Source of the DNA: Entonaema liquescens
Taxonomy: Eukaryota > Ascomycota > Sordariomycetes > Xylariales > Xylariaceae
Length of the DNA: 64,000 bases
Direction of reading: 5' to 3'
Assembly: GCA_902805475.1 (NCBI GenBank)
Contig: CADCSX010000006.1
Coordinates: forward strand, 1,426,001 to 1,490,000
Shown here piece by piece: positions 24,424 to 36,187 of this stretch (position 1 is its first letter; each line of letters begins with the position of its first letter). The position numbers were made by a program, and so were the translations under genes. Below the pieces are notes generated by a model. The model saw only the letters and a list, made by a program, of their open reading frames with translations, made no database searches and was not told the origin of the DNA.

Positions 24424-25396
24424 TATATGAAAGTGTAGGAGATAACTACTTGAATTTAAATGGATACTTATAAAAATAAGCGACTATACTAGAAGATGTA
24501 GGTAAGTTGATATAATGTTAGATCACATCCAGGCTTATTAGTCTAGGTATTACCTATACAATCTGCATCTTCTGTGGGACAAACACCACGACACTGTAAT
24601 ACGTGGCTCAATTCTGGGCAGACAACGGCAACAATTCGCACTAAGCCTTCATGAGGTGGGTACTTACTTTAGTCACGATAATCCGAGTCCCGAGTCCCGA
24701 ATCCGAGGACGGCACCGGCTTTGACCGCTTGATAATCTATATCACCTATGATAGTTGTACGTCCTAGCTAGATGAGATGTTATAATTGAGAATGGGCGAT
24801 GGTTTTGGCAGTCCAATCACAACCGTCATCTCTATAGAAATTATATGACTACCTAGGTAGGTAAGTGTCTTTTGAAAATTGTATCCAATGCTTCCTAATA
24901 AGACTTATATATGAATGGTGAGGTTTTGGGGAGTCGGACAAGGGCATCTGAATACTGTTCACTACAAATTAGCTAATTAATGTTTATATGAGCCTCATTG
25001 TACCATAATCAAACGAGGTTGTTAAATTTGGTCACTCTAGCCTTCATGTTCCATTACGAAAAGTTGTGAATGAGGTTTTCTGTTAGAAAATCAAGATGCT
25101 ATGTTTACATCGTTTGTTTGAAGCTTTATGAAATTGACTGGATGGAAATAATAAATGTGGGTAGGTACCTAAATACTTAGTATAGGGAAAGATACCTAAA
25201 AAAAAAAAAACTCTTATGCCGCGTTTCCACTGTGGCGCTTCCGAGAAAATTGTCGATCCACTCTACTTATCATTTTCAACTCTACATTTGGGCTGTTTGC
25301 AAAAAACCCTTCATTTTGCGAGCATTTCAATAACCTATCGATAATCTACTTTGGGGATCTATTTAAAAGTCAACTTTATAGAGTGCCTTAAAATGT
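24424..25396. other. Divergent intergenic region
   Basis: Between the acetyltransferase 5' end and the HerA-like gene. Contains one TACCTAGGTA palindrome (24850-24859) and a 12-nt A run near 25198. No gene seen. Confidence 0.55.
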
Positions 25397-28300
25397 ATGA
25401 ATTCTAGCCATCGCAAACAGTCATCTGTAAAAACGCGAGGATTTACTTCGTTTGTAGCTGTGCTTAATAGCTGTTACCGACAACCCGGGGATCAAAGCCA
25501 CTGAGTTCGAAATTGGCAGCTTTTATTAACACTAACACGCTTCAATATGCGAATTGCCAATAAATCATTGGCATTTCGTAGAGTACTTCCTCACCAAAAA
25601 TTACCCCTTACCCCCTTACCCCCTTACCAAGAACTTTTGGAACCTTTCACGTCCAAATGTTACCACAGACAAAAATGAAGAATCTATAAACTCCGATGTT
25701 TCTCTAGGTCCTAGAGCATCAAAGTATTCAAATCTTCTATCATTCATTGAGGGCGATGTTCTTATCGAGCAACAAGATCCAGCTCTTCGTCATCGAGATC
25801 TAGCTCGAAACCTCAAGAATTCCCCCATATTCACAGCTGCTGTTGATAAATTCGTTCACTCGGAGTTACCACCGAGCGAACGCAACTCGGATTTGGTTCC
25901 TCAATATGGATTAATTGGTGCTCGTCGGGATGATGAAGTCGCGGACTCTCCGGAGGATGGGCTTGTCATCGGTAATGTCAACATGCCCTGGTCTGCCTTC
26001 ATTTGCGGATCTCAAGGAGCAGGAAAGAGTCATACCTTATGTTGTCTCCTAGAGAATGCTCTCGTTGCCAATGATAATGCTGGAGCTCTCCCCTATCCAC
26101 TAGCAGGCATGGTTATGCATTACGACAACCATGCAAACTACAGCACCGCCCAGATGTGTGAGGCAGCCTATTTATGTTCCGCGGGCATTCCGGTAACCGT
26201 TCTCGTTTCGCCGTCTAACATCTGGACGATGAAGCGTTTGTACAATAATCTACCGGGTTTACCACCAGGCGGCCCAAAGCCGAAAGTTCTACCTCGTATG
26301 TAAATATCACTTTTCTTCATTTTTCTCTCTCTTTTCTTTCATTTATTCCCCTTGTTTCCTTTGGGACCTGGCGCTATTTCGTACTGTTGGTTAGAAAATT
26401 GCTCTTAAGATTTGTGTAGCCCCTGAATCTTTTATTACAAGAAGCATTAATTGACTCGTTGTTATAGTTTATCTCGATGAGCACCACTTGGATGCTTCAA
26501 GAATATTGAAGCTCATGGCTGTTGACCCTACAGCTAACAAGACCCCGCTATATATGGAAGTTGTAATGGACATCGTCCGTACATTAGCTATGGAAGGGTC
26601 GACTTTCACCTATTCAAAATTTCGGGAACGTGTTGGCGCAGTGAAATGGATGGGCGGACAAGAGACGTCTCTGAACCTTCGTCTTCAGCTCCTGGACAAC
26701 TTTATGGCGCCCTCACCGCTGACAAAGTCAACTCGGCCAGCTAAGTCCCCAGAAAATATTTTTGCCTTTGAGCCGGGCTCATTAACTATTGTTGATATGA
26801 GCGACCCTTTCATGAGCTCGGATGAAGCTTGTACAATGTTTTCGATCTGTCTTTCTATATTCCTTGAGGAGCGAAACAAATGTGGGCGTATTGTGGCGAT
26901 GGACGAAGCTCATAAGGTAATGTCATGTCTACAGACAATTACGATGGTGATCCAAGAACAAAAGGAAATGAGAACTAATCCTGACTAGTTCCTAACCCAA
27001 TCTGGTGAGGCACAGGTCCTCACAAATGAGTTGATCTCCATTATCCGCCAGCAGAGACATACTGGGACGCGCGTGGTAATCGCTACACAAGAACCTACAT
27101 TGTCGCCTACGCTTATCGACTTGGTTAATGCGACCTTTGTCCATCGCTTTCTTTCTCCCAACTGGTATGAAGTTCTCAAGAAACATCTCGCCGGAGCTAA
27201 TTCACAGGATCCCGGGAGCAATAATTCACTTTTTCGCACAATAGTCGGCCTCCGGACGGGACAGGCACTTCTCTTCTGCCCCACTGCGCGGATGGACGTC
27301 AATGACGGGCTTCCTGGTGGCGTCAAAGGGATAGAGCCTCTCAATGACAGCTACGTCAGAGTCCAAATACGAAAGCGCCTAACCGCTGATGGTGGAAAAA
27401 GTATCACGGCTTCGAGCACATCTGAAACTCCCGAGGTATCAATGGACGTTGATGTCCCCATGCATATCGTAGAGCGGATAGCAAAAGGCATCGACAGAAA
27501 GAAGGAAGCAACGGCGGAAGTAAACAAGGGGAGAAGACAGAAGAATAGTGGGGAAGCAGAGGAAGAGCCATGGAATCCAGAGACTATCGGCTTAATTATC
27601 GAAGAGGCAAAGTGTCTCATCTCTTCACCCAGCCACAACCGCAGTTTGAAAGGTCCGACAATGATGGCAAAAAAGGAAAGGAACAAGTTTTACCGCAGTT
27701 TGGAAGAAGAGTTCGGGATGGCCCCTGAAACGATCCTTGGGGATAAGCGTTTAAAAACGCCGCTAACTGTAGCCCTAGATAAATATGCTGTAAGAACTCC
27801 CCACTTGATGTTTATATGTCCTATCTTTATCCCTTTGGAAATTATCTCATCCAAGCTTAACGTTTGTGGTGATTATTGCTTAACTAACATGCTAACATGT
27901 GTAATAGAGAAAACTCCGCCAGGAAAGGGAAGCGGAAGCGGCAAAGGCGAGGGCAGAAGCGAGGGTAGAGAAAAGGAGAGAGATAAGGCGAAAGCAGAGG
28001 CGAGACAGATGATGAGAGATATGGCGAGAGCAGAGGTGGAGAACGAGATGAAGAATGAGGTGGTGGAAGAGGTGGAGAAAGTGGAGGCGAGGGACGAGGA
28101 GATAAAGGAAGATAGAGTAAGAGAGGAGGTGAAGGAAGGCGAGATAAAAGAGGATGTGGTAGGGGACGACGTGAAGGAGGAGGTAAAGGAAGAAGAGCTG
28201 AAAGAGGACGAGGAAGCGGAGAAGATGGAAGAGAAGGAGGTGAAGGATGAGGAGATGAAGGAAGACAGAGCAGGGGAGGAGGAGATGAAAGAGGAGGTGA

Positions 28301-28500
28301 AGGAAGAAGAAGAGGTGAAGGACGAGAAGGAGGCGAAAGAGGAGACAGAGGCTAAAGAAAGAGAAGAAAACGAGGAGGACCTAGGAGAATGCGAAGATAA
28401 GACAGAAGAGGCAAAAGAAAACGAGCAAAAGGGGGAAAGCGTGCCATCTAATGGGGACCTAAATCATACGTCCCAAGAGGAGAACACAAAAGATAAGTAG
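25397..28500 (+). CDS. HerA/FtsK-like P-loop ATPase with Lys/Glu-rich tail; two one-base contractions
   Basis: Proposed exons: 25397-25426, 25582-26295, 26468-26916, 26989-27789, 27908-28500 (about 862 residues). Walker A is GSQGAGKSHT (K about 159), Walker B IVAMDEAH (DE about 394-395), and GTRVVIATQEP is a sensor-like strand followed by TFVHRFLSPNWYEVLKKH, as in HerA/VirB4-type ring ATPases. The main frame has no ATG upstream of residue 140. Adding one C at 25604-25607 joins it, through an ACTAAC/TAG intron, to ATG 25397 (MNSSHRKQSS). Exon 5 after the GTAAGA intron begins RKLRQEREAEAAKARAEA and stops at 28010-28012 unless one A is added at 27971-27974. It then runs on as coiled coil and a 150-residue Glu/Lys/Val repeat. 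The ATPase call is solid; the ends are model-dependent. Confidence 0.7.
25601..25628. repeat. Short tandem repeat TTACCCCC, first unit one C short
   Basis: Units at 25601-25607 (7 nt), 25608-25615 and 25616-25623 (8 nt each), then TTACC. Each 8-bp unit would shift the frame if lost or gained. It lies in the N-terminal coding part of the HerA-like gene. Confidence 0.85.
28016..28430 (+). repeat. Purine-rich low-complexity coding tract (Glu/Lys/Val)
   Basis: Almost pure purine plus GTG/GAT codons encoding imperfect VKEEE/EEVK repeats in the HerA-like tail. Only one of the three frames is free of stops, which argues that it is or was translated. Confidence 0.75.
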
Positions 28501-28789
28501 GTGAAGCGTCATGGAATAGTTCTTCTGGCGTCGCTTAATACTCTGTAATGGCCATGGCAGTGGTTGGCTGAGTTAAATCTTTAGCTACCTAAACTAATTA
28601 AAATAGAAATACTTGATCACCCCTCCAACATAGAATGATATACCACATTCATAAGTGTACAAAATAGAGCCCCTGTGTTTCTAGAATTAGGAAAGAATTT
28701 TGCTTATGATTATCTACCTATATTAACGCAATATACTCAACTATAAACCCCTTTACCTAGTCTGAAACTTGGCTATCCGTGTACGTAAT

Positions 28790-30938
28790 TTAGATTATGG
28801 GGTCATACCTACTCGGATATTCCATGAACATATACGTTACTCCAGGGGACATTCCAGTCGACAGCAAGTCCCTCGGCAAAGCCAGCTCTATTGCTTCCGG
28901 GAACCAGTCTCGTAAGTTCTCGATAGTCATCGAGCTCGTTAGCAACAGTTTGAACGTGACGCCGCTTTGGCTTTTGGAAACTGTTTGTATCAGGCTGCTT
29001 AAATACCGCATCATGGAATCAAGGCCAGGCAGTAGAGTCTCGTTCTCGTATAAGTTGGCCTCGTTGATCATGCAGATAACAATTCCCGCCCCTAAACTCT
29101 CTATTACTCGGTCGAAGAGTATGCAAAGCGAGGTTATGTCTTGAAATTCAGCATGTTGAAAATTCAACATAGTTAGGGTTGATAGCAAGGTTACAAGGTT
29201 GGGATGCTGAAGGATCAGCTGCGCGGTGAGGAATCTCATGAGACCTGAAGGTCCTTTCAGAGTATCATCCGGGTCGGAGTGAAGTCTACAAAAGAAAGCG
29301 ATTGGATAGACTGCAGGAATATCGCGCAGCGACTTGGCAAGCATTGCCGAGAGATATGTTAAAGGAGATACCATCGCACTTTGCAGCGCGTTGGTATCCA
29401 AACCATTAACTATGAGAGTTGACGAGGCGTTTCCCTTAAACCAACTATCAAATCTCGGATCTTGGAGGACGGCAGTCATCCAGCTCTGCTCTCTGGGGCT
29501 GAAATGCAAACCTGAGTAGAAGATAAAGTCCCGTTCGGTGGCGACCTTTTCGATAACTTTCATATCGATACTAGTAGTTGAAGACGGTTCAACCAAGTTC
29601 AGGGCCTGTAGTAGTTGTGGAACAGTGATTGTATTTTGCTGGTTCATAATCATGTTTGCTGATAGCATAGAATTCTGCATATAGAGTATTCGATGTAGGC
29701 TCTCCTGGTTTTGGGTAATAATAGCTTGTTTTTCACGCTCTTCTTCCATGAATCGACTCATTGCTGTTTATGAGAGTTCTAAATTAGCAACTAGTAGACT
29801 TTCTGTATCACGGACTTTAGATTTACTAACATTCTGACATGCTTCGAAGCATATCTTCCAAAGTCTGTCCAGCCGCCACTGTTCTTCGGAGTTGGCCAAT
29901 TGTATCGTCGATTTTGCCGTCAATAATGTCCACTGTAGTCCCTACTGTCACCACATTGGTGGCGATGCTCCGGACCTGAACAGATAAGCATATTCTGACA
30001 GCTCGCTCGAACTCCTCTACTTTCTCTTTTACGTTACTCTTTATCTGCATCTCTAGTTCGATCCCGTAGTCTGCTTGTTTAGCAATCGCCTTTCCGGCTT
30101 CGAGGATGCTTCGGACTGCAGAGATATCAGTTATAAGAGAGACCAAATACCGGAATTTCGACATACGGCCTCGACGTTTATCAATCCATTTCATGATAGC
30201 CTCCACTGCATCAAGTATTGCGATATATAAGTCTTCGGTCTTTTCCCTAAGATTCTCATCCCATGCATATTCTCGGATCAGGATCTTGCTATAGTCGATT
30301 TCGGTAGTTAAAGCATTCAATGAACCTAGGATGAGCTCCCTGAGTTGCTTGTTTCTGTTTGCTGCCTTGAATACAATGAGAACCAGTTTGAAGGCCTACG
30401 TTGGTATATAACGAGAAACAATATACCACGCGGAAAAGGTACGATAGTATAAGAACTCACATTGTAAGCCAGCTTCAGTCCACCACAGAGAATTCCGAGA
30501 TGGTCACCACTCGGTACCAACTCTATAAGAAACTCAAGACGCGACGCGAAATTTCCTACAAGGCGCGTCGCCCTACGGAAAGGGTTATTCCATGTAGCGC
30601 CTTGGTTGGCATATTTGTCCAGTACTTTTTCGGCTTCTCCGCGGACATCTTCCCACGAAAAAGCACTATGGAAAGCATTATGTGCCTCTTGGTCTTGGGA
30701 TGAGAGAAATTCACGTATGAAGGTCGTAAATTCCCCTTTCCTAGCATCGATTCTAATAAAGGTTAGAGAGTAGACATCGTAACCACAGTATAAACTTGGT
30801 AAGTTACCTGGCTGAGACCGGTGGGATCGTGTGTTTTTGAAGGGCTTCTGTTAGCGCCCATCCTGGATCGAAACTTGGAGCCTTATGCAGAATCCAACGA
30901 CCAACGTCATCAGGGGCTGGAAGACCGTTGTCAGGCAT
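28790..30938 (-). CDS. DUF7708-type fungal protein with degenerate NACHT-like C-terminal half
   Basis: 653 residues from exons 30938-30808, 30752-30461, 30395-29831 and 29763-28790; all introns are canonical and phase holds. Residues 1-140 open MPDNGLPAPDDVGRWILHK and include NAFHSAFSWEDVRGEAEKVL and ELVPSGDHLGILCGGLKLAY. An all-helical region follows (AFKLVLIVFKAANRNKQLRE), the layout of the DUF7708 family common in fungal STAND-like proteins. The C-terminal half has LQDPRFDSWFKGNASSTLIV where a NACHT would carry a P-loop, and ICMINEANLYENE where Walker B would be. No GxxxxGKS is present, so nucleotide binding is doubtful. It is transcribed divergently from the AAA+ gene 302 bp away. Role unknown; kin are suspected in fungal allorecognition or immunity (inference). 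Confidence 0.78.
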
Positions 30939-31240
30939 ACTGGCTGGAAACGACTCAGGTATCGAAATTCTGGTAGTAATCAGGCGCTGATACTATGATC
31001 TGATAACTACCTAAGTACCTAACCTATTATCGCTATGAAGGTAGACATGCTTGAAAGGATTAACAATATCACTTCCCAGCCTTGTATGCAGGATTTCACG
31101 TGTAACGTGATATGATATATCTTACTCCGCACTCATCCCAAAATAGTTTTATATTTCTTTCCCATGAGGTATAGGTAAGCTTCCCCGCTTGCTCTCTCCC
31201 CGAACCTTTCGAAATCCCGTCGTGAGGTTCACCTTCAGAG
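30939..31240. promoter_or_regulatory. Shared divergent promoter region, DUF7708 gene / AAA+ gene
   Basis: 302 bp between two ATGs pointing away from each other. AT-rich with a pyrimidine-rich stretch before the AAA+ start. The arrangement allows co-regulation; no specific operator recognised. Confidence 0.5.
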
Positions 31241-34200
31241 ATGTTTCCCACTGCGCTATTACCAGTTGAGTTGAGAAGCAGCCTACATTACCCAGCGACC
31301 GAAAGCACGTCCTCGGAACTAAAAAGCGAAATACATGCCAGCGTAACGGAAATGCCAGAAGAAAATGAGAAAGAAGACGTAGGAAGGGACAAAATTCCCG
31401 CAAATCAGGAGGCAGCTATGATAGAGGCCATTCCTCGTGAGAAACTACTTAAGTGGTGGAACCTCACAAAAGCCAAAGAATCAGAGTTTGAAAGCTTCAA
31501 TGAAAAGTTTCAACGGATTAAAGAAGCCCAGAACTTTCACTGGAAGGAGAGATTGGATGAGCTTCTCCAGTCGCTGGAATCACAAATATCTACCAGAAGA
31601 GCACTCGCCAAAGAACTCAACTTCCCGAAAGCCCCAAAAAGGGCTGTCTGTATCCCGAGAATCAACTATGTACCGTGGACGGACCTGGCCATGTTTGGCC
31701 CTCCCCCTATGGAGCATGCCGCTATTGACATACCCTTAAGCGAGCCAACATCTGCTGATATTCTTGCAAACACACATCTTGACCGCCCCTATCATCAGGC
31801 CAATGACGAGTCTATAAAAGAGTATATGGCAAGGTCAGAAGAATTACGCCCGTGTCTGGAAATACTTCCCGAGAGAATTCGCATCAGTTCTCTGCGTCTC
31901 CGACGATTTCTTGGTTATGTGATTTGTAATAGGAAGATGGGCCAGGATGGCAACGATCAACTTTACCTCCTCAGGCCTTTCAAATTACTCTGTTACAATG
32001 ATTCCACAATTCGTGAGCGGCTTCGGGAACTTGAGGAGGCTCGTCGAAGATTGAAGGATCTGTCTGAGGATGAATATATAGCGGAATTTGAAAAGGACCC
32101 CTATTTTGACGAAGACATTGGCGAACCGAAGAACGCATATGAGATGAGTCTATCCGAACTCACTGGGTTTATAAACGACTGTCGGTGTCTGACCGAATTC
32201 ATGGACCATTTTATAATCCCAGAACAAGCGCGTATATCTCGAGGTATTGGCCAAGTACACTTCGCTGATCTCTGGCACCTATATCCTACAGGATCACTCG
32301 TGTACTGTAAAGACCAGAACATTCCCCAGAAGATCTGGAAAGTATCTCAGCGGGCAGGTGGTCGAAGATACCTTACAAGGCCACGATCTAACCTAGTCAG
32401 TGACTATCGAACTATAATCACGCAGTTTTACGTTAGCTGCTATTACCTTGATCATAATGGAAGCAATTACTTTCGAGAAAGCCATTGCTTCCCAATCCGC
32501 GATTTCGAGGGAACCAAGGCCATTAACTCGCTGCCTATAATCCCGCTACATATAGCAGAACAAGAAGGCCTAGTGATCAAAGAAGACATTCTCGGTCAAA
32601 GTCGACAATTTATTGACTGTACCAAAAGCGCTTGTCATCGGTATTATAGCGGTCGCAGCTACAGCCTTACTCCTGATGGTCGTAAGCTTAACAGTCTGGG
32701 CGAAGATATAAGGAAAAATGCATCACAGCATTCGGAAAGGATTGATAGCGAGGTCATTATTGACTTTACACGAGCCATCCAAGAAGTGCCCTGGTGGCGA
32801 CGAGAAGTAATCAGCTATATTCTGACTGGCTCAGAACCTGCTGAAGGGTCTCAGCTACCAATGGTCGACTCTGATGAAGTGTGGGATAACAAGTACGCCG
32901 ACGATATGTTCCTAAAAGAATCTAAGCAAGGTCCACATTGGAATGATAATTGTCACCCAGAAGATGAGAAAGACTTGTTACTTCTCCCCGATAGAGTGTT
33001 TGCTTTTGTCCTCAGGACTAGACGATGGGGTAGGTCACTTTGCCTTCATGAATCTTTGGCAAGCCTAGTACTAATTTCCATAGCTTGTATTCAACTTGGA
33101 AAGGGACAAGATGGTACAGATCGCCTCACAGAGTTAAAACCCAGAAACGAACCGTGGAAAGATTTGAAACTCCCAGAAGGGCATAAAGAGATTGTACAAT
33201 CTCTTATAAGTTCTCACTTTTCTACTGACAAGGCTCTGACTACCCGTTTCGACCTTGTAAGAGACAAAGGGAAGTACCTAAATCTTGAACTATTATGAGA
33301 AGATAGTCATCGCTAACAGTAGGTCATTTAGGACAAGGAGTAATCGTTCTATTGCATGGCGTCCCCGGTGTTGGAAAGACTTCAACTGCAGGTACGAGAA
33401 CCCGGAGGTATCCCCATTCCTGACGAAGTACCTAGGCGGGAAACGAAGTTACTAAAATATCAAATATGTAGAATGTGCTGCCGAAAGTAACGGGAGGCCT
33501 TTACTCCCAATAACATGCGGTAAAGAACCCACGAGAGGCTTTCATCCTGTAAAATGTGGCGTATTTCTAATCATTTTTTTCTAGGCGATCTTGGCCTGTT
33601 CCCGGATGAGGTCGAAACTAACTTGCAAAATATCTTCAGGCTTGCCCACGCTTGGGGTTGTATCCTTCTTTTGGATGAAGCCGATGTCTTCCTTGCTCAA
33701 AGATCAACAGGTGATATTCAAAGAAATGCACTTGTATCCGGTACGAACTTCCTAGATCATCAATCTTATCCATAGACCAAAGTTTCCTATACACACATGC
33801 CTAAGCTACCTAGGTACCTAGTCAGACAAAGTTGTGGTACTGAGAGCTTCAAAATTCATGCACTGAAGATGACAGAAGTATATACAAGAAACTAGCATTG
33901 TCTCTAACATCTCAGGATGGGTCTCTTGAAAGCCTTCTCCTTTCCAAGAATACTAACATGAGTCTTCAAGTATTCCTCCGCGTCTTGGAATACTACCAAG
34001 GCATCCTGTTTATTACCACAAATCGCGTTGGCGTTTTTGATGAAGCATTCAAATCTCGGATTCACATCTCTCTATACTATCCACCATTGGATCAGTCGCA
34101 GACCTTACAAATTTGGCAAACCCACATTACCAAAGCGATAAATGCTGGAATCGAGGTCGACCAGTACGAGCTAACATCTTTTGCTCTTAAATCTTACGAC

Positions 34201-34943
34201 ATGCAACAGAAAGATCCAAGATCAGGGCCTGTTTGGAACGGCAGGCAGATTCGTAACGCCTTTCAAAGTGCCCTCGCTCTCGCCGGTTTCCACACGAAGA
34301 AGGGAGAACCCGTAAAGCTAGAACGAAAATATTTCCAGAACATCTTTGACGTCTCGGACAAATTCAGCAACTACATCTGGAAAGTCAAACATGGCTATAC
34401 TGATGCTGACTGGAATAGAATGGGTATGATCCGGCGGGATGACTTTAATTACGTACCAGCAACGACTGTAGATGCATCACGTTACGCAACCTACGCACCA
34501 CAAGTACAGCCAGGATTCGGTCCCCATTCGTGCAATCAACGTTCGGCCAAGGCGTACAGGGTTTATCAACTCCTTTCGGAATGGCCAATGCACAACCGAA
34601 CCAGATGGGCGGATCCTTTGGAAATAGTAATATGTATCAGATGCCTGGCCCGCAGGCCTCACAGGCCTCACAGGCCAACCCATACCAGCAGTTCACATCC
34701 AATCCAGCCCAGTTTCCCCAAGGCAGACCTACACAATACACGACAGGGCAGCAACAAGCTAAGACCAATGTCGTTGATACTACAGAGGCCCCATCACTAC
34801 CGGTTCAATACAACTCACAATTCAGCCAAACTATCCAGCCATCAGCCCAGCACCCAGGGGAGCCTCAACTTCCACAGGCTGCTAGTTATATGAATTCGGG
34901 TCAGTATCAGCCAGAGACTTCTCCGAGCCAGCTGAATATATGA
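31241..34943 (+). CDS. Large fungal AAA+ ATPase (DUF7025-type N-terminal region)
   Basis: About 1088 residues from exons 31241-33269, 33332-33391, 33472-33519, 33585-33740 and 33971-34943. A long N-terminal region (FADLWHLYPTGSLVY, QFYVSCYYLDHNGSNYF, DVPPWWRRE-like VPWWRREVISYI) is of the DUF7025 kind. The AAA core has Walker A GVPGVGKT (K about 692), ITCGDLG, Walker B ILLLDEAD (743-746) and sensor ITTNRVG, then FDEAFKSRIHISLYYPPL with the arginine finger. A basic lid and a Gln/Asn/Pro-rich tail follow. Two defects: the first intron keeps phase and family sequence (DLVRDKG-QGVIVLLHG) only if its donor is GGAAGT at 33270 instead of GTAAGT; and one C is missing at 34522-34525, after which the tail continues in the next frame to 34943. 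Such proteins are probable mitochondrial or membrane-linked unfoldases; function unknown. Confidence 0.82.
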
Positions 34944-35292
34944 GCAAAAGATGGACTTATTTGACCTACCGAAATTGCGTGTCACAAGGTGGAATCAAAC
35001 GTGGGAAAGCAACACTGTTGTTCAGCGAGGCCCCTTAAACTGGATACGAGGGCCCACAGAGATATACCTATATTGTGGACGACTCATGAAACTTTCCTTT
35101 CTCTTCAGTATCTCAATCTACCTACAATCTTTACGCCGTGCGATGCTATAAGTTTTAGACTGCTGCAAGACGGTTAGAAAGTGACATTGACATATAAAAC
35201 TCCCCACACTCCTTAAACAGGACAAGCGAATTATTTTGACTAGTAAAAACATAAAGATTCATTTAAGTTTATTTGCCTATATAGAGGAAAGT
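34944..35292. other. Intergenic before tRNA gene
   Basis: About 350 bp without gene, 3' of the AAA+ gene. Small ORFs at 34951-35177 lack support. Confidence 0.55.
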
Positions 35293-35305
35293 AAAAAAAA
35301 AAAAA
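35293..35305 (-). terminator. RNA polymerase III T-run terminator
   Basis: Thirteen A on the plus strand, i.e. T13 on the tRNA-coding strand, starting six bases after the discriminator base of the tRNA. Confidence 0.85.
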
Positions 35306-35310
35306 GAAGT

Positions 35311-35395
35311 CTCCTCGGGAAAGGCTCGAACTTTCAACCTCCTGATAACAGTTATTTTAACAGTCAGACGCGCTAGCCAATTGCGCCACCGGGGA
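35311..35395 (-). tRNA. tRNA-Asn(GTT) with 11-nt intron
   Basis: Cloverleaf folds by eye: acceptor 35395-35389 with 35318-35312 (TCCCCGG/CCGAGGA, one C-A mismatch at pair 4), D stem GCGC/GCGC, anticodon stem TCTGA/TCAGG, anticodon GTT at 35361-35359, variable loop AGGTT, T arm GAAAG-TTCGAGC-CTTTC, discriminator G. The intron AAATAACTGTT (35357-35347) lies at the canonical 37/38 site and contains AAC, which can pair with the anticodon as tRNA introns typically do. Internal A box (TGGCGCAATTGG) and B box (GTTCGAGCC) are present. Confidence 0.88.
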
Positions 35396-36187
35396 CTTGG
35401 TAGTAGTGTCTACTGCACTAGCTTCTATAGCGTGAGATAGTCCCAAGCCCAAATAACTTGCATTATATTCGTACTAGAATAGTGTCTAAAATAGATGGAA
35501 ATAATATTTTAAGTAATTACTCTCGTAATACGAAGCTTATCATACATTTATATCGAAATTCGGCCTAACTAACCCTGCAAGACGCTCATCTAGTCCAAGA
35601 GGGAAGCCTTCACCTCTTAAGATCTACCTATGAAGTTGACTTTTTCTCCGCCTTTTTCTTGTTTACTTTAAGAATACCGATATATTAATAGTTCCAAGGC
35701 TGAATCTCCTCTTATTGAAACAAGGAAAGGTAGGGAACAGTGTTACTCAAGAAGCTCTATTGGTACATCGTGCATTGTGGGTTACATCAGCCCCAACAGG
35801 ATCTCACCACATGGTATTATACGAACGTATTCGACATGTTCTGTAGCCTTAATTGAGCAACGCTCAACTCCTCGTAAACGGGACTGAGTAATAGAGTCGT
35901 GTTAATGACACATAGGAAATGCGGCCATGTTACACCTAAAGGATTCTCATGTATGGGCATTACTAAGAGACAGACTACCCACAAAAGACGTATGGCTTAT
36001 TGGAATGTAGAGGGTTGACGATGTAAGATTGATGTTACACTTAACTGCGGGGAGGACATCGTATAGCCTACCGCTAAGCGATGTAGGGCTGGCTCGAGTA
36101 TAAATGGCTTGGTGATGAGCCGCTGTTCTTGATTATGGACAGTGATTCTTTTCGTTCCCAATTGTACTTTCATGATTCTAGCCCAAG
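35396..36187. other. Intergenic upstream of oxidoreductase
   Basis: About 790 bp, AT-rich, no gene seen. Presumed promoters of the tRNA-divergent side and of the oxidoreductase. Confidence 0.55.

Noticed and set aside
25601..25628. TTACCCCC repeat as interstitial telomere
   Set aside because: The unit differs from TTAGGG/CCCTAA and has only three copies.
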